Assembly: GCA_035295745.1 (NCBI GenBank)
Contig: DATGIL010000014.1
Location: 1-64,000 of the forward strand
Direction: 5' to 3'
Source: JAIQFL01 sp035295745
GTDB taxonomy: Bacteria; Acidobacteriota; Terriglobia; Bryobacterales; Bryobacteraceae
Length of the DNA stretch: 64,000 nt
Shown: positions 46,652 through 55,668 of the stretch, in pieces
How positions within the stretch are numbered: position 1 is the stretch's first letter
Layout of the letters: the number at the start of each line of letters is the position of its first letter
Translations under genes and position numbers: made by a program
Notes under the pieces: generated by a model
Databases searched by the model: none
What the model saw: the letters and a program-made list of their open reading frames with translations, nothing else
Told to the model about the DNA's origin: nothing

Positions 46652-46689
46652 CCCAGCCGGGGTGAATTCGCTCCCACCCCGGCTCTGGG
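46652..46689. other. Large GC-rich hairpin between convergent genes
   Basis: CCCAG-CCGGGGTG (from 46652) can pair with CACCCCGG-CTCTGGG (to 46689), a stem of 13 paired bases with a small bulge. No good T-run follows on either strand, so it could be a weak bidirectional terminator for the aminopeptidase and CstA genes. The rest of 46311-46822 holds no gene apart from a repeat copy. Confidence 0.4.
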
Positions 46690-46727
46690 CATACTTGGTA
46701 AGTCGTTTCGTTGATATTGCCTGACGA

Positions 46728-46785
46728 GCCGCGCGTCAGCAAGCGATGGCTAAGCAGAGGGCGGAGACGCTCCCTCAGCAAGCGA
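46728..46785 (-). repeat. Partial copy of the interspersed palindromic repeat
   Basis: GACGAGCCGCGCGTCAGCAAGCGATG then AGCAGAGGGCGGAGACGCTC, the reversed form of the family seen at 27.5 kb, truncated. Confidence 0.75.
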
Positions 46786-46822
46786 CCGGCCGATACGTCG
46801 GCAGATTCTGAAAACCACGCGC

Positions 46823-48676
46823 TTAACAACAGCCCATTCGAATCTCGTTCTTTGCCGTTACCGGCGGGCCAAAGGCCTCGGTCGGAGCCGGAGCACCCTT
46901 CAGTACTGCAATCCAACGATATACCGCATTGCAGACCACCAGGACCACGCCGACGATGAAGATCGTCATCAGCGTGGAATCCAGATAGCCGGTGAACGCT
47001 TGGCCGGGCTTCATGGTGAGCGGCCAGAAGATCTGCCGGATTGACATGATTCCTGCAGTGACGGTGGTAACGCCGACGAAACACATCGGTACGGCGGTGA
47101 TAGCCGCGTACCTGGCCTTGCCCATATTGATCAGGAACGTCGTGCAGATGGCCAGTGCGATGGTCGCCAGCAACTGGTTGCCGGTTCCAAACAGCGGCCA
47201 TATGGTCGAGATGGTGCCGGTGTAAATCAAATAGCCCCAACCAAGCACCACGCATAGGGTCGTGATCAAATTGCCGGGCAGCCACGCCGTGTCGCTGAAT
47301 TTCCGATTCGCTTTGCCGAGAATCTCCTGCAGGACGTAGCGGGCCACGCGGGTTCCAGTGTCGACGGTAGTCAAGATGAAGAGCGCCTCGAACATGATCG
47401 CGTAGTGGTACCAATACGCCATCAGGCGACCCATGCCGGGCAGTCCGCGGAAGATCTGCGCCATGCCGATGGCCAGCGATACCGCTCCGCCTGTACGTCC
47501 GGCCAATTTTTCGCCTACCTCCTGCGAGAACATGTCGAGATTCACCGTGTGTAAACCGGTCGCCGCGAACGCCTGGGCCGTCGAGTTGATGGCAAAATAG
47601 TCACCCGGGTGCATGGACGTAGCAGCGATCAGCGCGAGCAGGCCAACCAGGGACTCGCACACCATAGCGCCGTATCCGATAAAGCGCGCGTCTGTTTCCT
47701 TATCGATCATCTTGGGCGTGGTTCCCGAGGAGACCAGGGAATGGAATCCTGAGATCGCGCCACAGGCGATGGTGACGAAGAGGAACGGGAAGAGCGTACC
47801 CTTGATGATCGGTCCGCCGCCATGCACATATTGCGTGATGGCAGGGAAGCGGATGTCGGGATGAACCGCAAAGACGCCCACCACCAGTACCGCAATCGTG
47901 CCCAACTTGACGTATGTCGAAAGGTAGTCGCGGGGTTCGAGGAGCAGCCATACGGGGAGTACCGATGCGATGAACCCGTACGCCGCCATCAGAAACGTGA
48001 TCTGGTGGGGAGTGAAGGTGAGGGCTCCGGCAGCGCTCGATTGCGCAAACCAATGGCCTGAAATCACGGCGCAGAACAGCAGTACTACACCGAAAATACT
48101 GGGGCCGGTCACCGTGATCCGGCCGGCATGAATCTTGAACATCCAGACGCCCATGATGAGCGCAATGGGAATCGTGGTGCCAATCGTGAAAACGCCCCAA
48201 GGACTGTTGGCGAGCGCATTCACGACGACGATTCCGAGCCCGGCCAGGGTCACCAGCAGAATGAATAGCACCGCAATCATGGTGACCAGTCCGGCGAAGG
48301 GACTGATCTCGGTGCGCGCGATTTCGGCCAGGGAGCGGCCGCGATGCCGTATTGAGGCGACCAGCACCGTGAAATCCTGCACGCACCCAGCCAGCACCGC
48401 CCCGATCAACAGCCAGAGAAACCCCGGAGCGAAACCGAACTGCGCGGCCAGGGTCGGACCCACCAGCGGTCCGGCTCCGGCGATGGCTGCAAAGTGGTGT
48501 CCGAACAGCACCCATTTGGGAGACGCCACGTAGTTGTGACCGTCATGAAACTTGTGCCCCGGGGTGGGCCGCCGATCATCCAGCGCCAATGCCTTGGCGG
48601 CGATAAATGCGCTGTAGTAGCGATAACCGAGCGCGTAGACACACAGCGCCCCGAGCAGGATGGGAAGAGTATTCAC
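46823..48676 (-). CDS. cstA: Carbon starvation protein A family transporter (CstA)
   Basis: 617 residues starting at a GTG with AGGAG seven bases upstream. About 15 hydrophobic helices are seen, with CstA signatures near the start (GHNYVASPKWVLFGHHFAAIAGAGPLVGP contains the family pattern; key residues are H-HFAAIAG-GP). CstA carries peptides and pyruvate under carbon starvation in enterobacteria. The gene is convergent with the M1/M24 peptidase pair and divergent from a PHP gene. Two inverted repeats lie in its promoter region. Confidence 0.92.
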   Translation of the reverse strand: MNTLPILLGALCVYALGYRYYSAFIAAKALALDDRRPTPGHKFHDGHNYVASPKWVLFGHHFAAIAGAGPLVGPTLAAQFGFAPGFLWLLIGAVLAGCVQDFTVLVASIRHRGRSLAEIARTEISPFAGLVTMIAVLFILLVTLAGLGIVVVNALANSPWGVFTIGTTIPIALIMGVWMFKIHAGRITVTGPSIFGVVLLFCAVISGHWFAQSSAAGALTFTPHQITFLMAAYGFIASVLPVWLLLEPRDYLSTYVKLGTIAVLVVGVFAVHPDIRFPAITQYVHGGGPIIKGTLFPFLFVTIACGAISGFHSLVSSGTTPKMIDKETDARFIGYGAMVCESLVGLLALIAATSMHPGDYFAINSTAQAFAATGLHTVNLDMFSQEVGEKLAGRTGGAVSLAIGMAQIFRGLPGMGRLMAYWYHYAIMFEALFILTTVDTGTRVARYVLQEILGKANRKFSDTAWLPGNLITTLCVVLGWGYLIYTGTISTIWPLFGTGNQLLATIALAICTTFLINMGKARYAAITAVPMCFVGVTTVTAGIMSIRQIFWPLTMKPGQAFTGYLDSTLMTIFIVGVVLVVCNAVYRWIAVLKGAPAPTEAFGPPVTAKNEIRMGCC

Positions 48677-48744
48677 GCAAATTCTCCTGTCCTTGTTCCT
48701 TGACTGGTCGCGGTGCGGGTGGCATCCATACCGTCACGCAGTCT

Positions 48745-48809
48745 TTTAGGTCTAATCAGACCCTAAAGGATGATTTTATCTCGCGCGGAGAGATTTCGCT
48801 TGATAAAAT
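48745..48809. promoter_or_regulatory. Two inverted repeats upstream of cstA
   Basis: IR1 spans 48745-48767: TTTAGG-TCT pairs with AGA-CCCTAAA around AATC with one bulged base. IR2 spans 48773-48809: ATTTTATC and GATAAAAT separated by 21 bases, itself holding TCTC-GCGCG-GAGA. The A+T-rich arms stand out from the G+C-rich surroundings. They could be operators for the cstA or PHP gene promoters. Confidence 0.5.
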
Positions 48810-48955
48810 GCAGGAATTTTCATCAGTTTTTAGCGGATTTGTAACCCTCATGTCTGATTCCTAGCGGAGACGCAGCTCGCCACGCGACATTTCCTGGCCG
48901 TGAATTTCACCTCTCTGTCATCGAGCTGAAAAACACTTCCGGAGATAAATGGTTT

Positions 48956-50116
48956 ATGGGAACAGCCCGGACATCACTCGAGATCTCACGCGACGTACAC
49001 TGCCTCTGGCGCGAGCCTGGTGTGAGCCATCGCTACGCCACCGGGGTGTCGCTGCATAGCCACACGCTGCACTCGCGCGAGTACCTCGATTTCGTGAATC
49101 GCTTCCTGCGGCGCGTACCCCTGTTGCGCCCGGCACTCGACCGCATCGAGAACCGGCACCTGCAACTGGCCGGAGCACCTCCCATCCGATTCGATCGCCT
49201 GTTCTGGCGTCCGCCCCTGCATCCTCGCGCGGCGCACGAGCTCGAAGCGGTGCAAATCCGCAATTTGGGACTCCGCCCGCTGGTCTCCCTCACCGACCAC
49301 GACACCATCGAAGCCTGCGCCGAACTGAACGCCATCGGCACGGCGGTACCGTACTCCATCGAATGGACAATCCCCTACCAGGAGACCGTCTTCCATATCG
49401 GCGTACACAACCTTCCGGCAGATCAAGCCCGCGACCTGGAAGCGGCGATGGCCGCCGTAACCGCTTCGCCGTCCCACGAGCGCATCGCGCAATTGATGGC
49501 CGATCTCCATTCGCGAGAGGAAATCCTGGTGGTTCTGAACCACCCATTCTTCTGCGAACACCTCACCGAGCACGCCCGCCACACACAACTGCTGTTACAG
49601 TTCCTGGGCGAATTCGGCGCTTGGATCCACGCCTTGGAATTGAACGGCCTGCAGCCAGCGGCGCGCAATCTCGATACGATCCGGCTGGCCGTTGAACGCG
49701 GCCTTCCCGTGATCTCGGGCGGCGACCGTCATGGGTGTGAACCGAACGCCAACCTGAACCTGACGAATGCCAGCAGCTTTCTGGAATTCGTGCAGGAAAT
49801 CCGAGTGGAACAGCGCAGTTCCGTGCTCTTCCTGCCGCAGTACCGCGATCCGGCGCTGGCGCGCGTGATCGAGTTCATCTGGCACGTGGTGCGCAACTAC
49901 GACGAGTTGGAAGGGCGGCGCCGGTGGATGGACCGCGTCTACCTGCAACTTGACAGCGGCGAGACGGTGGCCTGCGCATCGTTATGGTCCAGTGCCGGAC
50001 CGCCGGTCATACGCTCGGCCATCTCGTTGATCGGCATCCTCGCGAGCCCCTGGATGCGCGCGGTCCTCTGCACGGCGATGGGACGGACGGAAAGCCTGGA
50101 AGCGGACGCCCTTTGA
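48956..50116 (+). CDS. PHP-domain protein (metal-dependent phosphoesterase-like)
   Basis: 386 residues. The PHP motifs are in order: SLHSHTLHSR (HxH), LVSLTDHDTIEA (DHD), VVLNHPFFCEH and ISGGDRHGCEP. Residues ~40-90 form an insertion between the first and second motifs. PHP proteins act as phosphatases on nucleotides, histidinol phosphate or other esters; this one has no clear specific family. GGAG at 48941-48944 lies 11 bases before the ATG; an out-of-frame ATG at 48949 is closer. Confidence 0.82.
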   Translation: MGTARTSLEISRDVHCLWREPGVSHRYATGVSLHSHTLHSREYLDFVNRFLRRVPLLRPALDRIENRHLQLAGAPPIRFDRLFWRPPLHPRAAHELEAVQIRNLGLRPLVSLTDHDTIEACAELNAIGTAVPYSIEWTIPYQETVFHIGVHNLPADQARDLEAAMAAVTASPSHERIAQLMADLHSREEILVVLNHPFFCEHLTEHARHTQLLLQFLGEFGAWIHALELNGLQPAARNLDTIRLAVERGLPVISGGDRHGCEPNANLNLTNASSFLEFVQEIRVEQRSSVLFLPQYRDPALARVIEFIWHVVRNYDELEGRRRWMDRVYLQLDSGETVACASLWSSAGPPVIRSAISLIGILASPWMRAVLCTAMGRTESLEADAL

Positions 50117-50185
50117 TCGTGCCAGTTTGAAGGGTCTGGCGAGTTCGCTCGGTACCTGGTTTCAGAGGTCCGCCGGCGTATCGCC

Positions 50186-50340
50186 AAACCGCTTGCTGAC
50201 ACGCGCGGCTCGCAAGCGCACGTATTCGTGCGAAGGCATTTGGGTAGCTTACGAGCCGCGACCGTGAGGGAGCGAACCCTGCCCGATCGTTTCCCCGCCG
50301 CCGTCGCGATCGCTTGCTGACGCGCGCGGCTCGTAGTGCT
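50186..50340 (+). repeat. Copies of the interspersed palindromic repeat
   Basis: One full copy reads CCGCTTGCTGACACGCGCGG ... GGGTAGCTTACGAGCCGCGACCGTGAGGGAGCG, followed by a second left half (GATCGCTTGCTGACGCGCGCGGCTCG, 50309-50334). It lies between the convergent PHP and TIG-protein genes. Confidence 0.85.
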
Positions 50341-50401
50341 CTTACTGTATCGCCCAAAGGATTAAAGCGGGTCAGACGCGGGAGCGCAGGGGCGACTTCC
50401 C

Positions 50402-51355
50402 CTAAGGCGCGACGCAGATCGGCGCGGCATCCATTGAAGCGGCACCGCTTAGCGTAATCGTGAGATTCGACTGGACGTGCAGTTCGTCGCACGGCACAAA
50501 CGGACCCTGCAGATATGGCGCCACCACGATATTAAGCTGGTAAAGTCCCTGGGCCACCACCAGGACCGACGTGATTGGGTGCGTCACGTCGTCGGAGAGA
50601 AGCGGACGGATGGCCGGAGCGTTCGCGTGTACGTTGAAACTCAAGGTGACGTTCTGAACCGGAGCCGTCTGGCCAAAATGCGTGACAGTCGCGGGATCCA
50701 CCGCCCCAAGTCCGTAGGCCCATATCGTGATAGTCTCTCCGAGTTTGGCGGGGAGCCGGTCGGTGACCAATCGGCCGTCCAGATGCTGCACCAGCGCAGT
50801 GCAGCCTCCCGGAATACCAGCGACTTCGCTGAAAACGCCAACGTAAATCGGTGTCTGATCGCACGAATTGATGACGTGGATGCTGTCGGTCACGGGATGC
50901 ACTGGAATGCCCGCCAACAGGGTCCCCTGGTCCGAAATACTCAACGCGGCTGGGTTCGACCCGTCCGCCGGCGTTTGCAGGCTCTGCGGGATAGCTAGCG
51001 TGAACGTGCTGACCACGCGGCAATTCGTATCCATCGAGGAACAGCTATTCTGCCGGATGCCGTAAATCGGAACCGCGATTCGTTGCGCCTGCCCCGCTTG
51101 CTGCAGTGTCACGATAATCCCGTCAATCGAAATGGGTGGATAGGGCTGAGTCGTGGCAGGACTTGGCGTCGCCAAGGCAGGATCAATTGCACGAATCCCG
51201 TACACGGAGACGGTGAGAATCTGGCCGGGAGCCACGGTAACGGCTGAAGTCGGCGGGGCGTATCCAAACCCGGCCAGCATCACCGAATTGTTACTCTGGG
51301 CTGCCAGAATGGCAGCGCTGCCGAAGAAGAGAGCGAGGACACGAGGGGCACGCAT
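50402..51355 (-). CDS. Secreted IPT/TIG-like protein with TIGR03437-type C-terminus
   Basis: 317 residues with a signal peptide (LALFFGSAAILAAQ). The beta-rich body includes APGQILTVSVYGI near the N-terminus and GETITIWAYGLGAVDPA, then QGLYQLNIVVAPYLQG towards the C-terminus. These are the patches of the TIGR03437 C-terminal domain, common in Solibacter secreted proteins. Several cysteines (CTALVQ, CDELHVQ) suggest disulfides. Function is unknown, probably surface or matrix binding. Confidence 0.82.
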   Translation of the reverse strand: MRAPRVLALFFGSAAILAAQSNNSVMLAGFGYAPPTSAVTVAPGQILTVSVYGIRAIDPALATPSPATTQPYPPISIDGIIVTLQQAGQAQRIAVPIYGIRQNSCSSMDTNCRVVSTFTLAIPQSLQTPADGSNPAALSISDQGTLLAGIPVHPVTDSIHVINSCDQTPIYVGVFSEVAGIPGGCTALVQHLDGRLVTDRLPAKLGETITIWAYGLGAVDPATVTHFGQTAPVQNVTLSFNVHANAPAIRPLLSDDVTHPITSVLVVAQGLYQLNIVVAPYLQGPFVPCDELHVQSNLTITLSGAASMDAAPICVAP

Positions 51356-51427
51356 TTGTAGAGTCTCCAGCTATTGGACGCCGCACGGACCCAAATCGTC
51401 TGGGACAACCAACGTACACTGGAAATA

Positions 51428-52177
51428 ATGGATGTTCCCGCGATCCTGGTCCGCAACCTCAGAAAGCTGTATGGAATGAAAGCCGCCGTCGACGGTGTGG
51501 ACCTCGAGGTGCCGCGAGGGTCGTTCTTCGGCTTCCTGGGACCCAACGGAGCCGGCAAGTCGACCACCATCCGCATGCTCACAGGATTGATTCCCGCCGA
51601 TAGCGGCACCATCGAAATCCTCGGTATGCGGCTACCCGAGCAGGAACTCGAGATCAAGAGGCGGATCGGCCTCGTGCCCGACGAGTCGCTGCTGTTCGAT
51701 CGTCTGACCGGCGCGGAATTCCTGGAGTTTGTGGGCCGCATGTACGGCCTCGACCAGCCCACTGCGAAACAGCGCGCACGCGATCTGCTGGACCTGTTTC
51801 AGCTCCAGGTGGACCGCAAACTGATCGGCGAATACTCCAAGGGAATGCGCAAGCGCGTGGCGATGGCCGCGTCCCTGATTCATCACCCCGACCTCTTTCT
51901 CATGGACGAGCCCTTCGAGGGCGTGGACGCCGTGGGCGCGCGCCTGATGAAAGACATTCTCATCGACCAGGTGAAGCGCGGCGCTACGATTTTTCTCACA
52001 TCTCATGTTCTCGAAGTTGTGGAGCGTCTCTGCGACCGCGTCGCCATCATCGATAACGGCAAGATCGCCAGTTGCGGCACTCTGGAAGAACTGCGAGCGG
52101 GAGGCGAGTCGCTGGAAGATGCGTTCGTGCGCGTGGTGGGCGCCGGACATGCCGTGGAGCGACTGGGCTGGCTATGA
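51428..52177 (+). CDS. ABC transporter ATP-binding protein (exporter type)
   Basis: 249 residues from ATG 51428 (a longer frame exists but lacks a ribosome site). Walker A GPNGAGKSTTIRML, signature YSKGMRKRVAMAAS, Walker B LFLMDEPFEG and the H-loop ILTSHVLEVVER-type segment (TIFLTSHVLEVVERL) are all present. It belongs to the ABC-2 exporter class and pairs with the permease gene, which overlaps its stop codon by 4 bases. The exported substrate is unknown. Confidence 0.93.
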   Translation: MDVPAILVRNLRKLYGMKAAVDGVDLEVPRGSFFGFLGPNGAGKSTTIRMLTGLIPADSGTIEILGMRLPEQELEIKRRIGLVPDESLLFDRLTGAEFLEFVGRMYGLDQPTAKQRARDLLDLFQLQVDRKLIGEYSKGMRKRVAMAASLIHHPDLFLMDEPFEGVDAVGARLMKDILIDQVKRGATIFLTSHVLEVVERLCDRVAIIDNGKIASCGTLEELRAGGESLEDAFVRVVGAGHAVERLGWL

Positions 52178-53787
52178 TTGGCGCCATATTGCGTGCTCAG
52201 TTTCTGAGCATGCGGGTCACCTTCCGGCGCGGCGCATGGTTCTCTGCCATCGCCGCCGTGCTCTGGTACAGCATCTGGTGCGGTGTGGGAGTGTCTGCCT
52301 GCATCCTGGCGCAGTTGGCCAATGTCACCGCGCTGGAGCGCTATCTTCCGCTGGCCTTTGCCGGCGTGATGGCCTATTGGCAATTGGTTCCGGTGCTCTC
52401 GGCCAGCATGGGTGCGGGGCTCGACCTGCGCAAGCTGAGGGTCTATCCGATCCCCCACGAGAAACTCTTTCTGGTCGAGGTCTTGCTGCGGCTGACCACG
52501 GGCGCGGAAATGCTGCTGGTGCTGATCGGCGGCGCCATCGGCCTGATGCAAAACGCCCTCCTGCCAGGTTTGACCGCGAAAGCAAGGCTGCTGGTTGCGG
52601 TCTTGATTTTTGTCCTATTCAATCTGCTGCTGGCGTCCGGGATGCGCAGCCTGGTGGAGCGGTTGCTCGCACGCCGGAGGGTCCGCGAAATCCTCAGTTT
52701 CGTTCTGTTGATGCTCTACGTGGTGCCCCGCATGCTCGTCCAAACGGGCACGGGACCGCGATCGCTCGGGCCGTTCCGCGGGCTCTTGCACAACCTCTTC
52801 CTGCCGTGGTCGGCGATTGCGGGCGCAGCAGTGCCGCCGGCCGGAGAATCAGGATTGCCCGCACTGGCCATGCTCGGCCTGTGGACGGTGGTGGCTCTCT
52901 GGTTCGGCAGGGCGCAGTTCGAACGCAACTTGAGGTACGATGCCGTTGCCGCGCAGGCCACACCGCTGACCCCTGTGAGTGCGCCGCGGCAAGTGTGGAT
53001 GGAACGCTTCTATCGTTGGCCTTCCCTGCTCTTTCGCGACCCTCTGGCGGGCCTGGTGGAAAAAGAACTGCGGACCATGGCGCGCGCTCCGCGCTTTCGC
53101 ATGGTCTTCATCATGGGATTCACGTTCGGCCTGATGGTGTGGTTCCCGATGATCGCCGGCCGTCACGACACCCATCTGAGCAGTTCGCCGTACTTTCTGA
53201 TCGCGGTGTGCGTCTACTCGATGACGTTAATGGGACAGGTCTCCTATTGGAACTGCTTCGGGATGGACCGATCCGCCACGGTCTTCTACTTCGCGGCGCC
53301 GCAGCATCTCTCGCTGGTGCTGCTGGGCAAGAACATCGCCGCGCTGTTCTTCATCTATCTGGAAGTACTAGTTCTGGTGGCGGTGACGATGACGCTTGGG
53401 GTCAGCGGCGGCTTGTACCTGGTGATGGAGACGCTGATTGTGGTGGGCGTTTGCGCGGTGTACCTGCTCGGGCTGGGCAATCTCAGCTCGGTGCACTACC
53501 CGCGCGCCCTCAGTCCGGAACGTACGTCGCAAAGCGGCGGTTCTGGTGTGCAGGGGCTGCTTTTCCTACTCTATCCGCTGGCGCTGTTCCCGATCTTTCT
53601 GGCTTATTTGGCGCGCTATGCCTTCAATAGCGAGATCGCGTTCGTGCTGGTGATGACGATCGCGGCAGCGATTGGCGGCATTCTTTATTGGCAGGCGATG
53701 CTGTCGTCGGTGCGGACCGCCGTCCAGAAGCGAGAGGAACTCCTGCAGGAGCTTTCCAAAGGCGACGGCCCCGTAACGGCGAATTAG
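52174..53787 (+). CDS. ABC-2-type exporter permease, large
   Basis: 537 residues starting at ATG 52174 inside the ATPase stop overlap. Hydrophobic helices are spread over the whole protein: a first set (WFSAIAAVLWYSIWCGVGV), central helices after GPNG-free regions (SLVLLGKNIAALFFIYLEVL) and a final pair (LFLLYPLALFPIFLAYLARY, AFVLVMTIAAAIGGILYWQA). The length is about twice that of a simple ABC-2 permease, suggesting both half-modules are fused. It would form the membrane part of the exporter. Confidence 0.87.
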   Translation: MIGAILRAQFLSMRVTFRRGAWFSAIAAVLWYSIWCGVGVSACILAQLANVTALERYLPLAFAGVMAYWQLVPVLSASMGAGLDLRKLRVYPIPHEKLFLVEVLLRLTTGAEMLLVLIGGAIGLMQNALLPGLTAKARLLVAVLIFVLFNLLLASGMRSLVERLLARRRVREILSFVLLMLYVVPRMLVQTGTGPRSLGPFRGLLHNLFLPWSAIAGAAVPPAGESGLPALAMLGLWTVVALWFGRAQFERNLRYDAVAAQATPLTPVSAPRQVWMERFYRWPSLLFRDPLAGLVEKELRTMARAPRFRMVFIMGFTFGLMVWFPMIAGRHDTHLSSSPYFLIAVCVYSMTLMGQVSYWNCFGMDRSATVFYFAAPQHLSLVLLGKNIAALFFIYLEVLVLVAVTMTLGVSGGLYLVMETLIVVGVCAVYLLGLGNLSSVHYPRALSPERTSQSGGSGVQGLLFLLYPLALFPIFLAYLARYAFNSEIAFVLVMTIAAAIGGILYWQAMLSSVRTAVQKREELLQELSKGDGPVTAN

Positions 53788-53826
53788 AACGCCTCGTTCC
53801 TGGTAGTGAAGACTCACAGGCCTCGG

Positions 53827-53993
53827 AAGGTCGAAGAACGCTTGCTCACGCGCGCGGCTCGCTGAAAGGTCGAAGAACGCTTGCTCACGCGCGCGGCTCG
53901 CAGAAAGGCCGAAGATCGCTTGCTCATCCCACGCGCGCGGCTCGTGTTTGGAATGACTTTGCGAGCCGCGACCGTGAGGGAGCGTTCTGCAAA
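53827..53993 (+). repeat. Three tandem 39-bp half-elements plus palindromic repeat end
   Basis: Units starting AAGGTCGAAGAACGCTTGCTC occur at 53827, 53866 and 53905 (39-base spacing); each carries the left half (CGCGCGCGGCTCG) of the interspersed family. The right half (CGAGCCGCGACCGTGAGGGAGCG) follows once at 53961-53984. Confidence 0.85.
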
Positions 53994-53996
53994 CTG

Positions 53997-55547
53997 CTAG
54001 TGGACAATCGAAGCAAAGTAGGTGCCCGTGATGGCGCCGGAGAAGCTCACGGCGGATCCATCTGTGATCGTGTGCCCGCTGAAGCTGAGAGATCCGCCGA
54101 CATTGCCAAATGAAGTGATGGGGCCGGGAAAGCTGAGCGTCAGGTTCATGCTGGACACATAAAACTGGGTTGTCCCGACGACGTAAATCGGTGGGTAACC
54201 CTGCAACTGGGGTTGCGCCGTTGTGAACGTCAGCGTCTGCCCCTGGTTCGAAAACGTCCCATTGAGCAGCATAAGACCGGTGAGATTCGCGGTGAACGTT
54301 GTATTTCCGGCATTGGGGGTCACCTCGATTATGGTCTGGCTTGACGGGCTGCCAGTCGGCTGATACGTCACGGTCGCAATCAAACTCGAAAAATTCGCTA
54401 CCGTTCCGCCAGACGGAGGCGCCGTCACCGACAGCGACGCCTGTGCCGATCCTCCTCCATACGTCGCCGTAATCGTGACACTCTGAGTCGCGTTCACGGA
54501 ACCAGTCGTTACCGTAAATCCTCCTGACGTCGCGCCCGCCGGAATCGTGATCGTTGCAGGAACCGAAGCCGCCGAAGAACTCGAAACCAGTCCCACCAAC
54601 GCGCCTCCCGCAGGTGCCGCGGTCGACAGAGTCACGGTTCCCTGCACGACACCGCCGCCCGTCACCGAGGTCGCCGACAGCGTCACCGCCTGCACCTTGG
54701 CAGCCGGAGGTGTTCCATTCTGCACAGCAGTGTACAAAATCTGTGTCCCAGACACGCCACCGAGACTGAAGGTCAACGGCACTGCGTCGCTGCTCGCGAC
54801 GTTCGGAACCACCACATTGATCTGATAGAGACCAACAGCACTCGGGGCCAGCCCGTCATATGAAACCACCGCTTCCGTCGTCCCAAAGAAGACGTGGAGC
54901 GGCACACTGAGCACATTCGACTGCTGGACCACCTGCCCTGCCGGAATATTCGGCGTCACCGGCCCGAACCCGATGCCGTAGAGCGTGATCGTATCGCCCG
55001 GCTGCGCGCGCCGTGAGGGAAGGCCCGCAATCGATCCGGGAGGGAGCACGTACGTTACGCCGTCGGTGAATAGCGCTGCTACAAACTGCGTCCCGTTCAC
55101 GGCGAACGACGAGGGCGCAAGCAGTCCCGGCTCTTCCGCGTTCACGTTGATAGTGAATGCCGCGCTGGCCACATTGCCATTCGTGACGACCACCGGTTGC
55201 GAACCAGTCCCGACGCTGAAGGGTACCTGGGCATTGACCTGCGTGGGGCTGATGTAATCCACGTATGCCGGCTGTCCTCCAATCGTCACCTTTGTCCCAT
55301 CCAAAGAAGTCGGCGCGTTGACGCCATTGAAATCGCCCCCGCCCCACGAACGCGAATCCACCGCCAGGTTCGATCCGTAGATCTCGATCCACGATCCCGG
55401 CGCGATCGACTTGAACTGACCAAAAGCGCTGGCACTGACCACGCCACCAGCAGAAATCGAGGGCGTGCCTCCCTGCCCCCACAACGCAGGCACCAAAAGG
55501 CCCGTCGCGCCGACCAGACACACTAACCCGAATCTCTTTTTCTTCAT
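53997..55547 (-). CDS. Large secreted IPT/TIG protein, TIGR03437-like
   Basis: 516 residues from ATG 55547, which has GGAGAAGA upstream. The signal peptide (KRFGLVCLVGATGLLVPALW) is followed by the TIGR03437-like region: FKSIAPGSWIEIYGSNLA, VTIGGQPAYVDYISPTQVN, PGDTITLYGIGFGPV and YQINVVVPN. Then come an Ig-like stretch (PAKVQAVTLSATSVTGGG) and a C-terminal beta domain. It is probably surface-exposed or matrix-associated; function is unknown. Confidence 0.83.
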   Translation of the reverse strand: MKKKRFGLVCLVGATGLLVPALWGQGGTPSISAGGVVSASAFGQFKSIAPGSWIEIYGSNLAVDSRSWGGGDFNGVNAPTSLDGTKVTIGGQPAYVDYISPTQVNAQVPFSVGTGSQPVVVTNGNVASAAFTINVNAEEPGLLAPSSFAVNGTQFVAALFTDGVTYVLPPGSIAGLPSRRAQPGDTITLYGIGFGPVTPNIPAGQVVQQSNVLSVPLHVFFGTTEAVVSYDGLAPSAVGLYQINVVVPNVASSDAVPLTFSLGGVSGTQILYTAVQNGTPPAAKVQAVTLSATSVTGGGVVQGTVTLSTAAPAGGALVGLVSSSSAASVPATITIPAGATSGGFTVTTGSVNATQSVTITATYGGGSAQASLSVTAPPSGGTVANFSSLIATVTYQPTGSPSSQTIIEVTPNAGNTTFTANLTGLMLLNGTFSNQGQTLTFTTAQPQLQGYPPIYVVGTTQFYVSSMNLTLSFPGPITSFGNVGGSLSFSGHTITDGSAVSFSGAITGTYFASIVH

Positions 55548-55655
55548 TCCGATCTTCTCCCTCCTGAAGCTCTTGCGAGCGCATTTTCTTATGCCCATCG
55601 AGGGAGCACCATTACAGCCAGAACGTCCCTTTCTTCTTCGCGAATCCTCGGACGC

Positions 55656-55661
55656 TACAAT
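55656..55661 (+). promoter_or_regulatory. TACAAT -10-like element next to the M20 peptidase start
   Basis: TACAAT ends 7 bases before the ATG at 55669 and no ribosome site is visible between them, suggesting a leaderless message. Confidence 0.35.
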
Positions 55662-55668
55662 ATGCTCC

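Noticed and set aside
46311..46822. A gene between aminopeptidase P and cstA
   Set aside because: Only short frames without motifs exist; the region holds hairpins and a repeat fragment.
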